From assembly GCF_020707215.1 (NCBI RefSeq), contig NZ_JAJFET010000002.1:62001-126000 (forward strand): 64,000 nt of DNA. Reading direction: 5' to 3'. How positions within the stretch are numbered: position 1 is the first letter of the stretch; every line of letters starts with the position of its first letter. Of the stretch, positions 36,701-46,017 are shown in pieces. The notes under the pieces were generated by a model that was given only the letters and a program-made list of their open reading frames with translations, was not told the DNA's origin and searched no databases. Position numbers and translations under genes: made by a program. The stretch is from Sphingomonas sp. PL-96. GTDB lineage: Bacteria > Pseudomonadota > Alphaproteobacteria > Sphingomonadales > Sphingomonadaceae.

Positions 36701-37160
36701 GGCTGCGGGCGAACGCTGGCTTGCGGGCGCCGCCCAGGTCGAGGATGCCGCCGAGCGCCGGCGGATCGTGCGCGACGCGCTCGCGATCCTGGAGGAGCCG
36801 CGCTTTGCCTCGCTGTTCGGCCCGGACGCGCTTGCCGAGGCACCGATCGCCGCCACCATCGGCGGCACGGTGGTGTCGGGCACGGTCGACCGGCTGCTGA
36901 TCGAGGACGACCGCGTGCTGGTGGTCGACTTCAAGACCGGGCGGCGCGCGCCTGAGAATGCTGCCGAGGCACCGACCTATCATCTCCGGCAGATGGCGGC
37001 CTATGCGGCGGCGCTTGCGGTGATCTTCCCCGGCCGCCGGATCGAGGCGGCGCTGCTCTACACGGCGGTGCCGCGGCTGATCGAGCTGCCGGTCGCGCTG
37101 CTGGACGAACACAAGCCGCGCTTGGCCGCTCGGGAGCAAAGCTTGGCCCCGGGCGGTTGA
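33717..37160 (+). CDS. addA: Double-strand break repair helicase AddA
   Basis: A 1147-residue UvrD-like helicase with a C-terminal RecB-family nuclease. Walker A is WLSASAGTGKTQVLTARV; CLTFTKAGAAEMAERV, VDFNDLIARTL, LIDEAQDTNPEQW, VGDYKQAIFGFQGTDP and VMTAHGAKGLQAPLVIL are helicase motifs Ia to VI. The nuclease site is VLVVDFKTGRRAP with the QMAAYAAAL segment. Length is typical for alphaproteobacterial AddA. It is coupled to addB by overlap. Confidence 0.96.
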   Translation: MAVSSAGLLPELRGNQARASDPRRHVWLSASAGTGKTQVLTARVFRLLLRGVEPSAILCLTFTKAGAAEMAERVNARLARWVRLPEQDLRKDLFALGENPNDDALIARARTLFARVLDAPGGGIRIQTIHSFCQTLLSAFPVEAGLVPGFRPLEAREESAMARDALAAMLVEEQRQGRVTLGDAIAALSLRLGEGRAEAFLAECARRPDAMEALPADLSGFLRDTFELPRGDLDGAICDGCCDDAFDVEALRDLMEANRAWGTATGLKAAAAIKAWLEGEAPARAAGLDALYKLFFKKDDTLRTASTKILAAMPDYDLAAEAIGSRCAELVAMRRRAAYADLLAAALEAGRRYAAAYAEAKRRAGAVDFNDLIARTLALFAQPGIGEWVRFKLDLATEHVLIDEAQDTNPEQWAIVRALVDEFFAGEGARVAGLRTLFVVGDYKQAIFGFQGTDPVYFKAAHQLFDQRAAVAPEFDTEAQPLDTLSLTESFRSTAPVLEFVDAAIDAFPQPGMGDMEERLQHASRVAGPGTVTLWAPTVEEAGEGEDGEEQWIADTTRTLATRIARQIRDWVGTLPLESKGRMLGAGDVMVLVKRRGELASLIVARLYAEGVPVAGIDRLRLNAPLAVQDLLAAIRFALQPDDDLSLASLLVSPLIGWSQDQLLAAALRERGSLWRHLRLTQPDEALAPLHQILRRADIATPYRFLEELLSGPLEGRRKLVLRLGEEARDPIEELLNAALSFEQVSTPSLQRFLDWFDRGDVEIKRDPSQGGGAVRVMTAHGAKGLQAPLVILADACIDPSQNRRETLLWTPEGYQGPAFPVFRPRAGERDGPLDAALAEADAKELAEHWRLFYVAATRAEERLVIAGAPGTRAQGVAPPLSWHAAAGAALDALAVGIEEDGTRVFRGRTPAKPVPQRAGAIKSVGADAEPVPAWLRAPAPEEARPPRPLAPSSLGEDEVADPPPTPAMRAAAQRGRLLHQMFERLPGLPPAERAAAGERWLAGAAQVEDAAERRRIVRDALAILEEPRFASLFGPDALAEAPIAATIGGTVVSGTVDRLLIEDDRVLVVDFKTGRRAPENAAEAPTYHLRQMAAYAAALAVIFPGRRIEAALLYTAVPRLIELPVALLDEHKPRLAAREQSLAPGG

Positions 37161-37211
37161 GACGCCGCCCGCCCCAACCTAGGTAACGAAGCGACAAAGG
37201 AGATTACGACA

Positions 37212-37532
37212 ATGGCGACCAAGGCGATCACCGATTCCAGCTTCCAGGCCGACGTCCTCGACGCGGGCAAGCCCGTGCTAGTGGATTTCTGGGCGGAATG
37301 GTGCGGCCCGTGCAAGATGATCGGCCCGTCGCTCGAGGAAATCTCCGAGGAGCTCGGCGAGGAAGTGACCATCGCCAAGCTCAACATCGACGAGAACCCC
37401 GACGCGCCGGGCAAGTACGGCGTGCGCGGCATCCCGACCATGATCCTGTTCAAGAACGGCGAGCCGACCGCCACCAAGGTCGGTGCGGCGCCCAAGGGAC
37501 AGATCAAGGGCTGGCTTCAGGGCGAGCTGTAA
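37212..37532 (+). CDS. trxA: Thioredoxin
   Basis: A 106-residue thioredoxin with the WCGPC redox site (Cys31, Cys34), the buried Asp in VLVDFWAEW and cis-Pro in RGIPTMILF. It is the general cytoplasmic disulfide reductant. It follows addA by 51 bases with AAAGGAG before the ATG, an addA-trxA order common in alphaproteobacteria. It ends the long overlapping run that begins at divL. Confidence 0.97.
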   Translation: MATKAITDSSFQADVLDAGKPVLVDFWAEWCGPCKMIGPSLEEISEELGEEVTIAKLNIDENPDAPGKYGVRGIPTMILFKNGEPTATKVGAAPKGQIKGWLQGEL

Positions 37533-37538
37533 GAACGA

Positions 37539-37569
37539 GAAGGGCCGGCCCCACGCCGGCCCTTCTTTT
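37539..37569. terminator. Terminator between trxA and the convergent phosphatase gene
   Basis: GAAGGGCCGG (37539-37548) pairs with CCGGCCCTTC (37556-37565) around a 7-base loop, followed by TTTT on the plus strand. It also sits at the 3' end of the minus-strand gene, so it may work in both directions. Confidence 0.88.
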
Positions 37570-38365
37570 ATCCGAATATCAGCGGCGCAGCCTGTTCCCA
37601 CAGCGCCGGTGAGGAGGCGCCCAGCATGCCGCGGCGATTGTCGCCGACGCGGTAGGGTGAGCCATCGGCGCGCGCGACATGGCCGCCGGCTTCCTCAAGA
37701 AAGAGGACGCCCGCCGCATGGTCCCAGGGCAGGGTGCGCTGGAACAGGGCGAGGTCGTTCTCGCCGAGCACCAGCCGTGGATATTGTTCGGCAGCGCATC
37801 GCGGGATTTCCACCAGCGTGAGCTTGCCGGCGACGCGATCCGCCAGTGCGGCGCGATCCTCGTCCGACATGAAGTAGGTCGCGAGCGCCGCGACCGGCTC
37901 CGCCGCACCCGTTGCCCGGGCGGTCACCGGCGTTCCGTCGATAAAGGCGCCGCCGCCGCGCACTGCGTGGCACATGCGGTCCGCCACCGGATCATAGAGC
38001 CAGCCGGCCTGCGGCACGCCGTCCTCGACCAGCGCGATCATCATCCCGAACGGCGTGCGGCCGGCCGCGAAATTGTTGGTGCCGTCGACCGGGTCGATCA
38101 GCCACACGCGGCCGTCGCCCACCGTGTCGAGCAGCGTCGGATCGGCTGCACACGCTTCCTCGCCGACGATGCGCGCCCGCCCGTCGATCTCGGCCAGGCC
38201 CTTTGCCAGCGCCACCTCCGCCTCGCGGTCGGCGATCGTGACCAGATCGTCCTTGGCCTTTTCCTCGATCTCCGCGGCATCCAGATGCTGGAAGCGGGGC
38301 AGCACGACCTCTGCGGCAACCTGGCGCAGCAGGGCAGATACCGCAATGTGACGGGCGTCGGTCAT
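37568..38365 (-). CDS. Inositol monophosphatase family phosphatase
   Basis: A 265-residue metal-dependent phosphatase. Metal ligands are Glu69/Glu70 (IVGEEA) and Asp91/Asp94 in [12 protein letters not shown], with the late Asp in [17 protein letters not shown]. The family covers inositol-1-phosphate, 3'-phosphoadenosine-5'-phosphate and histidinol phosphate; the substrate cannot be fixed from sequence. The ATG at 38365 follows GGAGCTGAAGCCC. It lies 5 bases downstream of argJ, probably in its operon. Confidence 0.88.
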   Translation of the reverse strand: MTDARHIAVSALLRQVAAEVVLPRFQHLDAAEIEEKAKDDLVTIADREAEVALAKGLAEIDGRARIVGEEACAADPTLLDTVGDGRVWLIDPVDGTNNFAAGRTPFGMMIALVEDGVPQAGWLYDPVADRMCHAVRGGGAFIDGTPVTARATGAAEPVAALATYFMSDEDRAALADRVAGKLTLVEIPRCAAEQYPRLVLGENDLALFQRTLPWDHAAGVLFLEEAGGHVARADGSPYRVGDNRRGMLGASSPALWEQAAPLIFG

Positions 38366-38370
38366 GGGCT

Positions 38371-39600
38371 TCAGCTCCGATAGTCGGCGTTGATCGAGAT
38401 ATAGCCGTGGGTCAGGTCGCAGGTCCAAACCGTCGCGCGGCCTTCGCCAAGTCCCAGGTCGACGCCGATCTCGACATTCTGGCCCTTCAAATGCTCGGCG
38501 ACGGGCGCCTCGTCATAGCCGGTGACGGCGAGCCCGTCGCGCGCCACCTGGGTGGTGCCGAAGCGGATCGAGAGCCGGTCCCGCTCGGCGGGCTCGCCGG
38601 CCTTGCCGACCGCCATCACCACGCGGCCCCAATTGGCGTCCTCGCCCGCGATCGCGGTCTTCACCAGCGGCGAGTTGGCGATGCTCATCGCGATGCGGTG
38701 GGCGCTGCGGTCGCTCTCCGCGCCCTCGACGTCGATCTGGATGAACTTCGACGCGCCCTCGCCATCGCGCACCACCTGCTGGGCGAGGCTCAGGCACACG
38801 TCGAACAGCGCCGCGGCAAAGGCATCGGCACCGTCGCTCTCGGCATCGACCAGCGGCGCGTTGCCTGCCTGGCCGGTGGCGAACGCCAGCACCGTGTCGC
38901 TGGTCGAGGTGTCGCCGTCGACCGTGATGCAGGAGAAACTCTTGGTGTTGGCAGCCGACAGCGCCGACTGGAGGAACCCCGGTTCCACGGCCGCGTCGGT
39001 GAAGACGAAGCCCAGCATCGTCGCCATGTCGGGCGCGATCATGCCCGAGCCCTTGACGATGCCGACCAGCGTCACGGTGCGCCCGTTGACGATCGCCGTC
39101 GCCGTCGCAGCCTTGGCGAAGGTGTCGGTGGTCATGATCGTCTCGGCAGCGGCTTCCCAGCTGCACGGCTCCGCCACGAAGGCGGCGTCGAGCCCGGCCT
39201 CGGCCTTGTCGATCGGCAGCGGCACGCCGATCACGCCGGTGGAGGCGACGAACACGTCCGAAGGCTGGCAGCCGAGATGCCCGGCCGCGCGGGCCGCCAC
39301 GGCTTCCACCGCCTCTCGTCCGCGATGACCGGTGAAGGCGTTGGAGTTGCCCGCATTCACCACCAACGCCCGCGCCTGGCCCAGCACCAGCGCCTTGCGG
39401 CACCATTCGACTTCGGGCGAGGGGCATTTGCTCTGGGTCAGCACGCCGGCAACCGCGGTGCCGGGCGCCAGCGTGACAAAGGTGAGGTCAGTGCGATCCC
39501 AGGCCTTGTACCGCGCGCGGGCGACCCGCAACGTGGCCCCGGCGATCGCGGGCAGGATGGGGAAGGCAGCGGGGGCGAGCGGGGAGCGGGCAATGGACAT
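38371..39600 (-). CDS. argJ: Bifunctional ornithine acetyltransferase/N-acetylglutamate synthase
   Basis: A 409-residue arginine-biosynthesis enzyme that recycles the acetyl group from N-acetylornithine to glutamate. The self-cleavage and nucleophile site is in [11 protein letters not shown] (Thr194). Upstream are [11 protein letters not shown] and [14 protein letters not shown]; downstream are [15 protein letters not shown] and the C-terminal [15 protein letters not shown]. The ATG at 39600 gives a normal-length protein; the frame continues upstream without conservation. Confidence 0.96.
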   Translation of the reverse strand: MSIARSPLAPAAFPILPAIAGATLRVARARYKAWDRTDLTFVTLAPGTAVAGVLTQSKCPSPEVEWCRKALVLGQARALVVNAGNSNAFTGHRGREAVEAVAARAAGHLGCQPSDVFVASTGVIGVPLPIDKAEAGLDAAFVAEPCSWEAAAETIMTTDTFAKAATATAIVNGRTVTLVGIVKGSGMIAPDMATMLGFVFTDAAVEPGFLQSALSAANTKSFSCITVDGDTSTSDTVLAFATGQAGNAPLVDAESDGADAFAAALFDVCLSLAQQVVRDGEGASKFIQIDVEGAESDRSAHRIAMSIANSPLVKTAIAGEDANWGRVVMAVGKAGEPAERDRLSIRFGTTQVARDGLAVTGYDEAPVAEHLKGQNVEIGVDLGLGEGRATVWTCDLTHGYISINADYRS

Positions 39601-39691
39601 GGCCGTTCCATGCGATCCTGCGTTCGATCCGTCGAGTGGTTTGTGCCGTACCTTTCCCCGCACGCGGTCGTACGGGCTTTCAGGTGGACGG

Positions 39692-40030
39692 ATGGACCCG
39701 CGCCCATTATCTCCTCCGCTGCCCGGCGCCGTTGCGGCCCGGGCGATTTCTTCGCCGATGGATGGTCGCTTGCGTCTCCTGTTGTTCCTCTCTGCGCTGC
39801 TGACGGGCCTCACCGGGGCCCTGGTCGGCGCGTCTCCGGTCGAGGCGCGGCAGGTCGAGCAGGTCGCAGGCCGGTTCGCGGCAGAGGTGGCGACCGACGT
39901 CGCCGACCATGCGCCGCTCGTCCGTCGCGCCACCGGCGCGCTCGACGGTGCGCGGCTTTCGCCGGTGCCGGCCCCCTATGTCGTCCCGCCCGTCGACGTC
40001 CGCTCGCGGGTCGACAGCGCGCTCGAGTAA
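39692..40030 (+). CDS. Small exported hypothetical protein upstream of secA
   Basis: A 112-residue protein from the ATG at 39692, or 90 residues from the ATG at 39758, which begins directly at a signal peptide ([27 protein letters not shown]). The short mature part (about 55 residues) is Ala/Val/Asp-rich with [20 protein letters not shown] at the end. No family recognised. The clean signal peptide in the same direction as secA supports a real gene. Confidence 0.5.
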   Translation: MDPRPLSPPLPGAVAARAISSPMDGRLRLLLFLSALLTGLTGALVGASPVEARQVEQVAGRFAAEVATDVADHAPLVRRATGALDGARLSPVPAPYVVPPVDVRSRVDSALE

Positions 40031-40152
40031 GCGTGCCGCCCGCCTGCCGCGCGGGCGTCCTCCACTCCAGTTTCCGCCGCGCCATCCTCGGCGCGCCCCC
40101 GGGATGCCGCGCATGCGCCGCGGCTCCGCTTCCCCATCATGAAGGAACAGCC

Positions 40153-42888
40153 ATGTTCGGCGGCCTTGCCAAGTCCCTCTTCGGTTCTTCCAACGATCGT
40201 TACGTCAAATCGCTGGGCTCCATCGTCAGCAAGATCCACGGCTTCGAACCCAGCATTCAGGCCATGGACGACGAAACGCTGTCGCAGCAGACCGTCCGCT
40301 TCCGCGAGCGGCTGGCCAATGGCGAGAAGCTCGACGCGCTGCTGCCGGAAGCCTTTGCCACGGTGCGCGAGGCATCGAGGCGCGTACTCGGCATGCGCCA
40401 CTTCGACGTGCAGATGATCGGCGGCATCGTGCTCCACCGCGGCGAAATCGCCGAGATGCGCACGGGCGAGGGCAAGACGCTGGTGGCGACGCTCGCCTGC
40501 TATCTGAACGCGCTGCCGGGCGAGGGCGTCCACGTCATCACCGTGAACGACTATCTGGCGCGCCGCGACGCCGAGCAGATGGGGCGCATCTACGGCTTCC
40601 TGGGGCTGACCACGGGCGTGATCGTCCCGAACGTCTCCGACGGCGAGCGTCGCCAGGCCTATGCCGCGGACATCACCTACGGCACGAACAACGAGTTCGG
40701 CTTCGACTATCTGCGCGACAACATGAAGTATGATCGCGAGTCGATGGTCCAGCGGCCGTTCGCCTTCGCGATCGTCGACGAGGTCGACTCAATCCTGATC
40801 GACGAGGCCCGCACGCCGCTGATCATCTCCGGCCCGACCGACGACAAGTCCGACCTGTACATGGCGGTCAATGCCATCGTGCAGCAGCTGGACGAGGCGG
40901 ATTACGAGAAGGACGAGAAGCAGAAGAGCGTCACGCTGACCGAGGACGGCACCGAAAAGGCCGAGCGACTGCTCGAGGCCGCCGGGCTGCTCGAAGGCGC
41001 CAACCTCTATGACTTCGAGAACACCCAGGTCGTCCACCACCTGAACCAGGCGCTGCGCGCGAACATGATGTTCCGCCGCGACGTCGATTACCTGGTGAAG
41101 GACGGCAAGGTCGTCATCATCGACGAGTTCACCGGCCGCATGATGGACGGGCGCCGCTGGTCGGATGGCCTGCACCAGGCGACCGAGGCCAAGGAAGGCG
41201 TGACGATCGAGCCGGAGAACCAGACGCTCGCCTCCATCACCTTCCAGAATTATTTCCGCATGTATCCCAAGCTGTCGGGCATGACCGGCACCGCGGCGAC
41301 CGAAGCGGCCGAATTCTTCGACATCTACAAGATGAACGTGGTCTCGATTCCGACCAACGTCGAGGTCAAGCGCATCGACGAGGAGGACGAGTTCTACAAG
41401 ACCACCCAGGACAAGTTCCTGGCGATCGCGCGCAAGATCCGCGAGCATGCCGAGCGCGGCCAGCCGGTGCTGGTCGGCACCGTGTCGATCGAGAAGTCGG
41501 AGATGCTGTCCGAGTTCCTCACCCAGGAGAAGGTCGACCACAAGGTGCTGAACGCGCGCTACCACGAGATGGAAGCGCATATCGTGGCCCAGGCCGGGCG
41601 GCTGGGGGCGGTGACCATCGCCACCAACATGGCGGGCCGCGGCACCGACATTCAGCTGGGCGGCAACCTGGAGTTCCGCATGCTCGACGAGCATCCGGAG
41701 CTGGAGGAGGGCACGCCCGAGTTTGAGGCGGCTGCCGAGCGCATCCGCGGCGAGATCGTCGCCGAAAAGCAGGCGGTGCTCGCCGCCGGCGGCCTGTTCG
41801 TGCTGGGTACCGAGCGCCACGAGAGCCGGCGCATCGACAACCAGCTGCGCGGCCGTTCGGGCCGCCAGGGTGATCCGGGCCTGTCGCGCTTCTACCTGAG
41901 CCTGGACGACGATCTGCTGCGCATCTTTGGGCCCGACACGCTGTTTGCCAAGATGATGCGCTCCAACATCGGCGACGGCGAGGCGATCGGCTCCAAGTGG
42001 CTGTCCAAGGCGATCGAGACCGCGCAGAAGAAGGTCGAGGCGCGCAACTATGACGTGCGCAAGCAGGTCGTCGAATATGACGACGTGATGAACGACCAGC
42101 GCAAGGTCATCTATGAGCAGCGTGCCGACATCATGGATGCCGACACGGTCGGAGACGTGGTCGCCGACATGCGCGCCGAGACGGTGAACGCGATCGTCGG
42201 CGCTGCCGTGCCGCCGAACTCCTATCCGGAGCAGTGGGACGTCGCCGGCCTGACCGAGCGTGCGGCCGAGGTGCTGGGTGTCGACGCACCGGTTGCGCAG
42301 TGGGTCGCCCAGGAAGACGGGCTGGAAGCGGAGACGCTGGAAGAGCGCATCCGCACCATGGCCGACGAGCTGGTGAACGCGAAGGCCGCGGAGCTGGAGC
42401 CGACCGCCTGGACGCAGATCGAAAAGGGTATCCTGCTCCAGAACCTCGACCATCACTGGAAGGAGCATCTGGCGATGCTCGACGCACTTCGCGCAGTGAT
42501 CCACCTGCGGGCGTACGCGCAGAAGACGCCGATCAACGAGTATAAGCAGGAGGCGTTCGCGCTGTTCGAGCGCATGCTGGGCAGCATTCGCGAGGACGTG
42601 ACCCGCACGCTTGCGGTCGCGAACTTCAACTTCGCGCCGCCGGAACTGCCCGAGCTGCCGGACTTCCTGACCAGCCATTTCGACCCGCTGACCGGCGACG
42701 ATGACACATGGGACCAGGATGCGGGCAGCGGCTATCTGACCACGCGCATGCCGCCGATGCAGATGCCGCAGCCGAGTGCCGAGGCACTGGGCGAGGATCC
42801 GGCCGAGTGGGTCGGCCGCGTCAGCCGCAATGCGCCGTGCCCGTGCGGCTCGGGGCTCAAGTACAAGCACTGCCACGGGCAGCTCTGA
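40153..42888 (+). CDS. secA: Preprotein translocase ATPase SecA
   Basis: A 911-residue SecA. The motor drives proteins through SecYEG. Walker A is MRTGEGKT (102-109), with [14 protein letters not shown], the DEAD-type motif [22 protein letters not shown], the preprotein-crosslinking domain and the [16 protein letters not shown] and [13 protein letters not shown] motifs of the second nucleotide fold. The C-terminal SEC-C zinc motif [13 protein letters not shown] (Cys896, 898, 907) binds SecB. The start [16 protein letters not shown] is standard. It ends at a strong shared terminator. Confidence 0.98.
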   Translation: MFGGLAKSLFGSSNDRYVKSLGSIVSKIHGFEPSIQAMDDETLSQQTVRFRERLANGEKLDALLPEAFATVREASRRVLGMRHFDVQMIGGIVLHRGEIAEMRTGEGKTLVATLACYLNALPGEGVHVITVNDYLARRDAEQMGRIYGFLGLTTGVIVPNVSDGERRQAYAADITYGTNNEFGFDYLRDNMKYDRESMVQRPFAFAIVDEVDSILIDEARTPLIISGPTDDKSDLYMAVNAIVQQLDEADYEKDEKQKSVTLTEDGTEKAERLLEAAGLLEGANLYDFENTQVVHHLNQALRANMMFRRDVDYLVKDGKVVIIDEFTGRMMDGRRWSDGLHQATEAKEGVTIEPENQTLASITFQNYFRMYPKLSGMTGTAATEAAEFFDIYKMNVVSIPTNVEVKRIDEEDEFYKTTQDKFLAIARKIREHAERGQPVLVGTVSIEKSEMLSEFLTQEKVDHKVLNARYHEMEAHIVAQAGRLGAVTIATNMAGRGTDIQLGGNLEFRMLDEHPELEEGTPEFEAAAERIRGEIVAEKQAVLAAGGLFVLGTERHESRRIDNQLRGRSGRQGDPGLSRFYLSLDDDLLRIFGPDTLFAKMMRSNIGDGEAIGSKWLSKAIETAQKKVEARNYDVRKQVVEYDDVMNDQRKVIYEQRADIMDADTVGDVVADMRAETVNAIVGAAVPPNSYPEQWDVAGLTERAAEVLGVDAPVAQWVAQEDGLEAETLEERIRTMADELVNAKAAELEPTAWTQIEKGILLQNLDHHWKEHLAMLDALRAVIHLRAYAQKTPINEYKQEAFALFERMLGSIREDVTRTLAVANFNFAPPELPELPDFLTSHFDPLTGDDDTWDQDAGSGYLTTRMPPMQMPQPSAEALGEDPAEWVGRVSRNAPCPCGSGLKYKHCHGQL

Positions 42889-42937
42889 CGGCAGGGTGGG
42901 GGAAGCTAGGCTGGCAGCCGGCGTCTTCCCCCACCCC

Positions 42938-42990
42938 GATCGTGCTGAGTAGGGGCTGAGCGACGTCGAGGTCCCGTATCAAAGCATCCC
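42938..42990 (+). repeat. Copy of the 54-base dispersed repeat family
   Basis: Shares GTGCTGAGTAGGGGCTGAGC exactly with 48020-48039, then GTCGA, CCGTATC and AAAGCAT at matching spacing. It lies between the secA stop and its terminator. Confidence 0.75.
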
Positions 42991-43015
42991 CGCCGGGGCG
43001 ACGCGCAGACACGAA

Positions 43016-43049
43016 AAAGGGGGCGCTGCCGGCTGGCAGCGCCCCCTTT
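43016..43049. terminator. Bidirectional terminator between secA and the lipoprotein gene
   Basis: AAAGGGGGCGCTGCC (43016-43030) pairs perfectly with GGCAGCGCCCCCTTT (43035-43049) around GGCT. A/T tracts on both sides make it usable by both convergent genes. Confidence 0.95.
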
Positions 43050-43067
43050 CTGTTCAAGCCGTGGCGC

Positions 43068-43664
43068 TTAGCGCTGCTCAGGCATCTGCACGCGCGGGCC
43101 CAGGTTCTCGATCACCGCGCGGGCATCGAATGCACGCACGTTGTTCGCGGGCTTCGGGCCACGACCGACGAGAATCTCCGCCATCGCCTCATATTTGTCG
43201 ACCGTGCGGACGTCGTTGAAGCCGCCGCCGTACGGACCCCAGCCGCCCCAGCCGCCACGCCAGCCGAAGCTCGGGCCGTGGAAGCGCCAATAGGGGCTCC
43301 ACGCGCCGAAGCCGCCATAGCCACCGCCCCAATAGGGGTCGGGCGTGGCATAGGTGCGCGTCCGGCGCTCGGTATCGCGGTCGACCAGGACGAAGTGGTC
43401 GAAGCCACGCTCCACCGTCAGCTGCGCCGCACGGAACAGCAGGTACCGCTCCACCGTCTCCCGCGAGGTGAGGGTGTTGCCCGCGAAGCTGACCTGGAAG
43501 CGGTTCGGCTCGATCTGCTCGTCCGAATAGCCGGTGCGGGCAAAGCCGTTGCCCGTGGCCGGGCGGTACGGGGTGGGGGTGGCGCAGGCGGCAAGCACCA
43601 GCGCACCAACGATCGCAGTGCCAAGGCTGGCGATACGCTTGCGATCAACTCTGGAAGACAGCAT
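43068..43664 (-). CDS. CC0125/CC1285 family lipoprotein
   Basis: A 198-residue predicted lipoprotein. The signal peptide ends in a lipobox (VLAACATPTPYRP). The family core is GYSDEQIEPNRFQVSFAGN, then LTSRETVERYLLFRAAQLTVERGFDHFVLVDRDTE. A Gly/Trp/Tyr-rich stretch follows (WGGGYGGFG, GWRGGWGGWGPYGGG). The late DKYEAMAEILVGRGPKP segment matches the family named from two Caulobacter proteins. Function unknown; envelope location is expected. Confidence 0.85.
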   Translation of the reverse strand: MLSSRVDRKRIASLGTAIVGALVLAACATPTPYRPATGNGFARTGYSDEQIEPNRFQVSFAGNTLTSRETVERYLLFRAAQLTVERGFDHFVLVDRDTERRTRTYATPDPYWGGGYGGFGAWSPYWRFHGPSFGWRGGWGGWGPYGGGFNDVRTVDKYEAMAEILVGRGPKPANNVRAFDARAVIENLGPRVQMPEQR

Positions 43665-43715
43665 CGAAGGTTCTCCACTGCCGCATATATTCGCCGACGA
43701 AGGGGGTGGCGGCAC

Positions 43716-43953
43716 AACCTAGGAACGATCGTCGGAGCGTTTGGGTTCTTGTGACCCGCTACGATGAGTTGTGCAACTTCATAGCTTAGCCGTTGCTGAA
43801 CGACCGCAGGGCGGCCCGCGGAAAACCTCGCCATGCCAGCAACTTAGCGGGAGCCGAACGCCTGGGATCAAATAGCAGACGTGCATCGGACGAGCTGCTG
43901 ATACAGATTGACCGGCCGCGCCGGTTGCTGGCTTCGTTTCTGCTGGAGGTCCG
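43716..43953. other. Intergenic region between the lipoprotein gene and tRNA-Asn
   Basis: About 240 bases with no gene or hairpin that I can support. It contains the promoter region of the minus-strand lipoprotein gene and the 3' trailer of tRNA-Asn. Confidence 0.5.
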
Positions 43954-44028
43954 TGGCTCCCCGGGCCTGATTCGAACAGGCGACCGATCGATTAACAGTC
44001 GATTGCTCTACCGCTGAGCTACCGGGGA
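43954..44028 (-). tRNA. tRNA-Asn (anticodon GTT)
   Basis: A 75-base cloverleaf. Acceptor TCCCCGG/CCGGGGA, D arm GCTC-AGCGGTA-GAGC, anticodon arm TCGAC-TGTTAAT-CGA with GTT in the loop, T arm GCCTG-TTCGAAT-CAGGC, discriminator G and an encoded CCA end at 43954-43956. Confidence 0.97.
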
Positions 44029-44150
44029 ACGCTTCGGAGGCGCGCCTATAGCAGCGGGTTTTCGGATCTGGCAAGCGTCCGCTGCCGCTTTTTCCGAACT
44101 TTCTGCCAAGCCTTTGAAAACAAGGGAGAGTCCGGAGAAAATCCCACGCG

Positions 44151-44927
44151 TCAGGCGATGAACTGTTCCATCGTGATTCGGTCGTCAAGTGCATGTTCGG
44201 GATCGAACAACAGGGTCAGGTCGCGCATGCGATCGATCTCCACCACCACCCGCGCGACATCGCGTACCTCGCGCTGGTCAGCCACCGCACTGACGGGGCG
44301 CTTCTCCGCCTCCAGGATGCGCAGCGCGATGCGGGCGCGGTCGGGAAGGATGGCGCCCCGCCAGCGACGGGGACGGAACGGGCTGATCGGCGTCAGCGCG
44401 AGCATGGCGGAGCCGAGCGGCAGGATCGGGCCATTGGCGGAGAGGTTATAGGCGGTCGACCCGGCGGGCGTGGCCGCAAGGATGCCGTCGCACACCAGCT
44501 CCGGCATCACGACACGTTCGTTGACGCTCACTTCGATCTTTGCCGCCTGGCGCGTCTCGCGCAGCAGCGACACCTCGTTGATCGCCGGCAAACGCCGAAC
44601 CTCCCCGCCGATCGTCTCTGCGGTCATCTGGAGCGGCGAGACCTTGAACGGCTTGGTCCGCGCCAGCCGCTCGTCGAGGCCGCCGAGGTGCCACTCGTTC
44701 ATCAGGAAGCCGACCGTGCCCAGGTTCATCCCGAACACCGGCACGGTGGAGCGATGCTCCAGCAGCTGGTGGAGCACCTGGAGCAGGAAGCCGTCGCCGC
44801 CCAGCGCCACGACCAGCTCGGCGTCCTCGATCTCCACCCAATCATAGTGCTCGCGCAGTTCGCGTTCTGCCTCCTGAGCGGCAGGGGTCGGCGAGGCGAG
44901 CAGCGCCCGGCGCAACGTCGCCGTCAT
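44151..44927 (-). CDS. nadK: NAD kinase
   Basis: A 258-residue kinase that makes NADP from NAD. The GGDG motif is at 43-46 (VVALGGDGFLLQ). The second family motif is GSTAYNLSANGPI, with FGMNLGTVGFLMNEW and SAMLALTPISPF also matching. The sequence is short at the N-terminus compared with enterobacterial enzymes, as usual in alphaproteobacteria. It overlaps moaA by 4 bases (ATGA). Confidence 0.95.
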   Translation of the reverse strand: MTATLRRALLASPTPAAQEAERELREHYDWVEIEDAELVVALGGDGFLLQVLHQLLEHRSTVPVFGMNLGTVGFLMNEWHLGGLDERLARTKPFKVSPLQMTAETIGGEVRRLPAINEVSLLRETRQAAKIEVSVNERVVMPELVCDGILAATPAGSTAYNLSANGPILPLGSAMLALTPISPFRPRRWRGAILPDRARIALRILEAEKRPVSAVADQREVRDVARVVVEIDRMRDLTLLFDPEHALDDRITMEQFIA

Positions 44928-45922
44928 CCGCCGGTCACGCTCATGTGGCGCGCCACGGCCGGTGCTGCGCCCGGGGTGATCGAGAAATTGTGCGCGGCGG
45001 GCTTGCGGGCCATTGCCGCCTCGATCGCGGCGTCGACGGCGGCTGGCCCGCCCTCGCGTAGTGCCGCGCGGAGGTCGACATGCGCGTCCTGGCCGAGGCA
45101 AAGGTAGAGCAGCCCCTCGGTCGTGAGGCGAACGCGGTTGCAGCCGTCACAGAAATTGGCGGTCAGCGGCGAGATCAGCCCCAGTCGCGTGTCGGTGCCG
45201 GTGAGGCGCCAGTAGCGCGCCGGTCCGGAGGTACGGAACGCGTCGCGTACCAGCGGGAACTGCGCCTGCAACGCCTCGAACACCTGCGGCAGTGGCAGGA
45301 AGCGGTCCGCGCGATCCTCGTCGATCGCGCCCAGCGGCATCGTCTCGATCAGCGACAGGTCGAAGCCCTGTTCACCGCACCAGGCAAGCATCGGGGCGAT
45401 CTCGTGCTCGTTGAGGCCCTTCAACGCCACCATGTTGATCTTGATCGCGATGCCGGCCGCGCGCGCCGCGGCGATCCCCTCCAGCACGCGGGCGAGGTCG
45501 CCGGTGCGGGTGATGTGGCGGAAGGTGTCAGGATCGCGACTGTCGAGGCTGACGTTGATTCGGCGGATGCCGGCCGCGGCCAGCGCGTCGGCATGGCGCG
45601 CGAGCCGGGTCGCGTTGGTCGTCATGGTGAGCTCGTCGAGGCCGTTGCCCAACCGTGCGCCCAGCCGCTCGGCCAAGGGCACCGCATCGCTGCGCATCAG
45701 CGGCTCGCCTCCGGACAGGCGGATCTTGTGGACGCCGCGCGCGATGAAGCATTCAGCAAGCGTCGCGATCTCGTCGACGCTCATCAGCCGATCGCGCGGC
45801 AGGAACTGCATCGTCTCGGACATGCAATAGCGGCAGCGCAGGTCGCAACGGTCCGTCACGGAAATACGCAGATAGCGGATGGCACGGCCATGCGCGTCGA
45901 TCAGGGCGGAGGCGCTTGCCAT
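44924..45922 (-). CDS. moaA: GTP 3',8-cyclase MoaA
   Basis: A 332-residue radical SAM enzyme for the first step of molybdenum cofactor synthesis. N-terminal cluster CDLRCRYC (Cys26, 30, 33); C-terminal cluster in FCDGCNRVRLTTEGLLYLCLG. IRLSGGEPLMR and INVSLDSRD are also MoaA blocks. The usual C-terminal GG is present (HMSVTGG), as required for activity with MoaC. It is followed by nadK in the same operon; moaC is not nearby. Confidence 0.95.
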   Translation of the reverse strand: MASASALIDAHGRAIRYLRISVTDRCDLRCRYCMSETMQFLPRDRLMSVDEIATLAECFIARGVHKIRLSGGEPLMRSDAVPLAERLGARLGNGLDELTMTTNATRLARHADALAAAGIRRINVSLDSRDPDTFRHITRTGDLARVLEGIAAARAAGIAIKINMVALKGLNEHEIAPMLAWCGEQGFDLSLIETMPLGAIDEDRADRFLPLPQVFEALQAQFPLVRDAFRTSGPARYWRLTGTDTRLGLISPLTANFCDGCNRVRLTTEGLLYLCLGQDAHVDLRAALREGGPAAVDAAIEAAMARKPAAHNFSITPGAAPAVARHMSVTGG

Positions 45923-46017
45923 GCCCTTGAGCTAAGCCTTCCCCCCGGGCCGCACAAGGCCACCAGACGCAGGGCAATGCGATTGGCGAACGGTCGCAGT
46001 CCCGCTAGGATCGCGCC

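Noticed and set aside
38407..40152. Very long open frame running into secA, antisense to argJ
   Set aside because: SecA has a clear start at 40153. The upstream part has no domain and mirrors argJ codon structure, a common artefact in GC-rich DNA.
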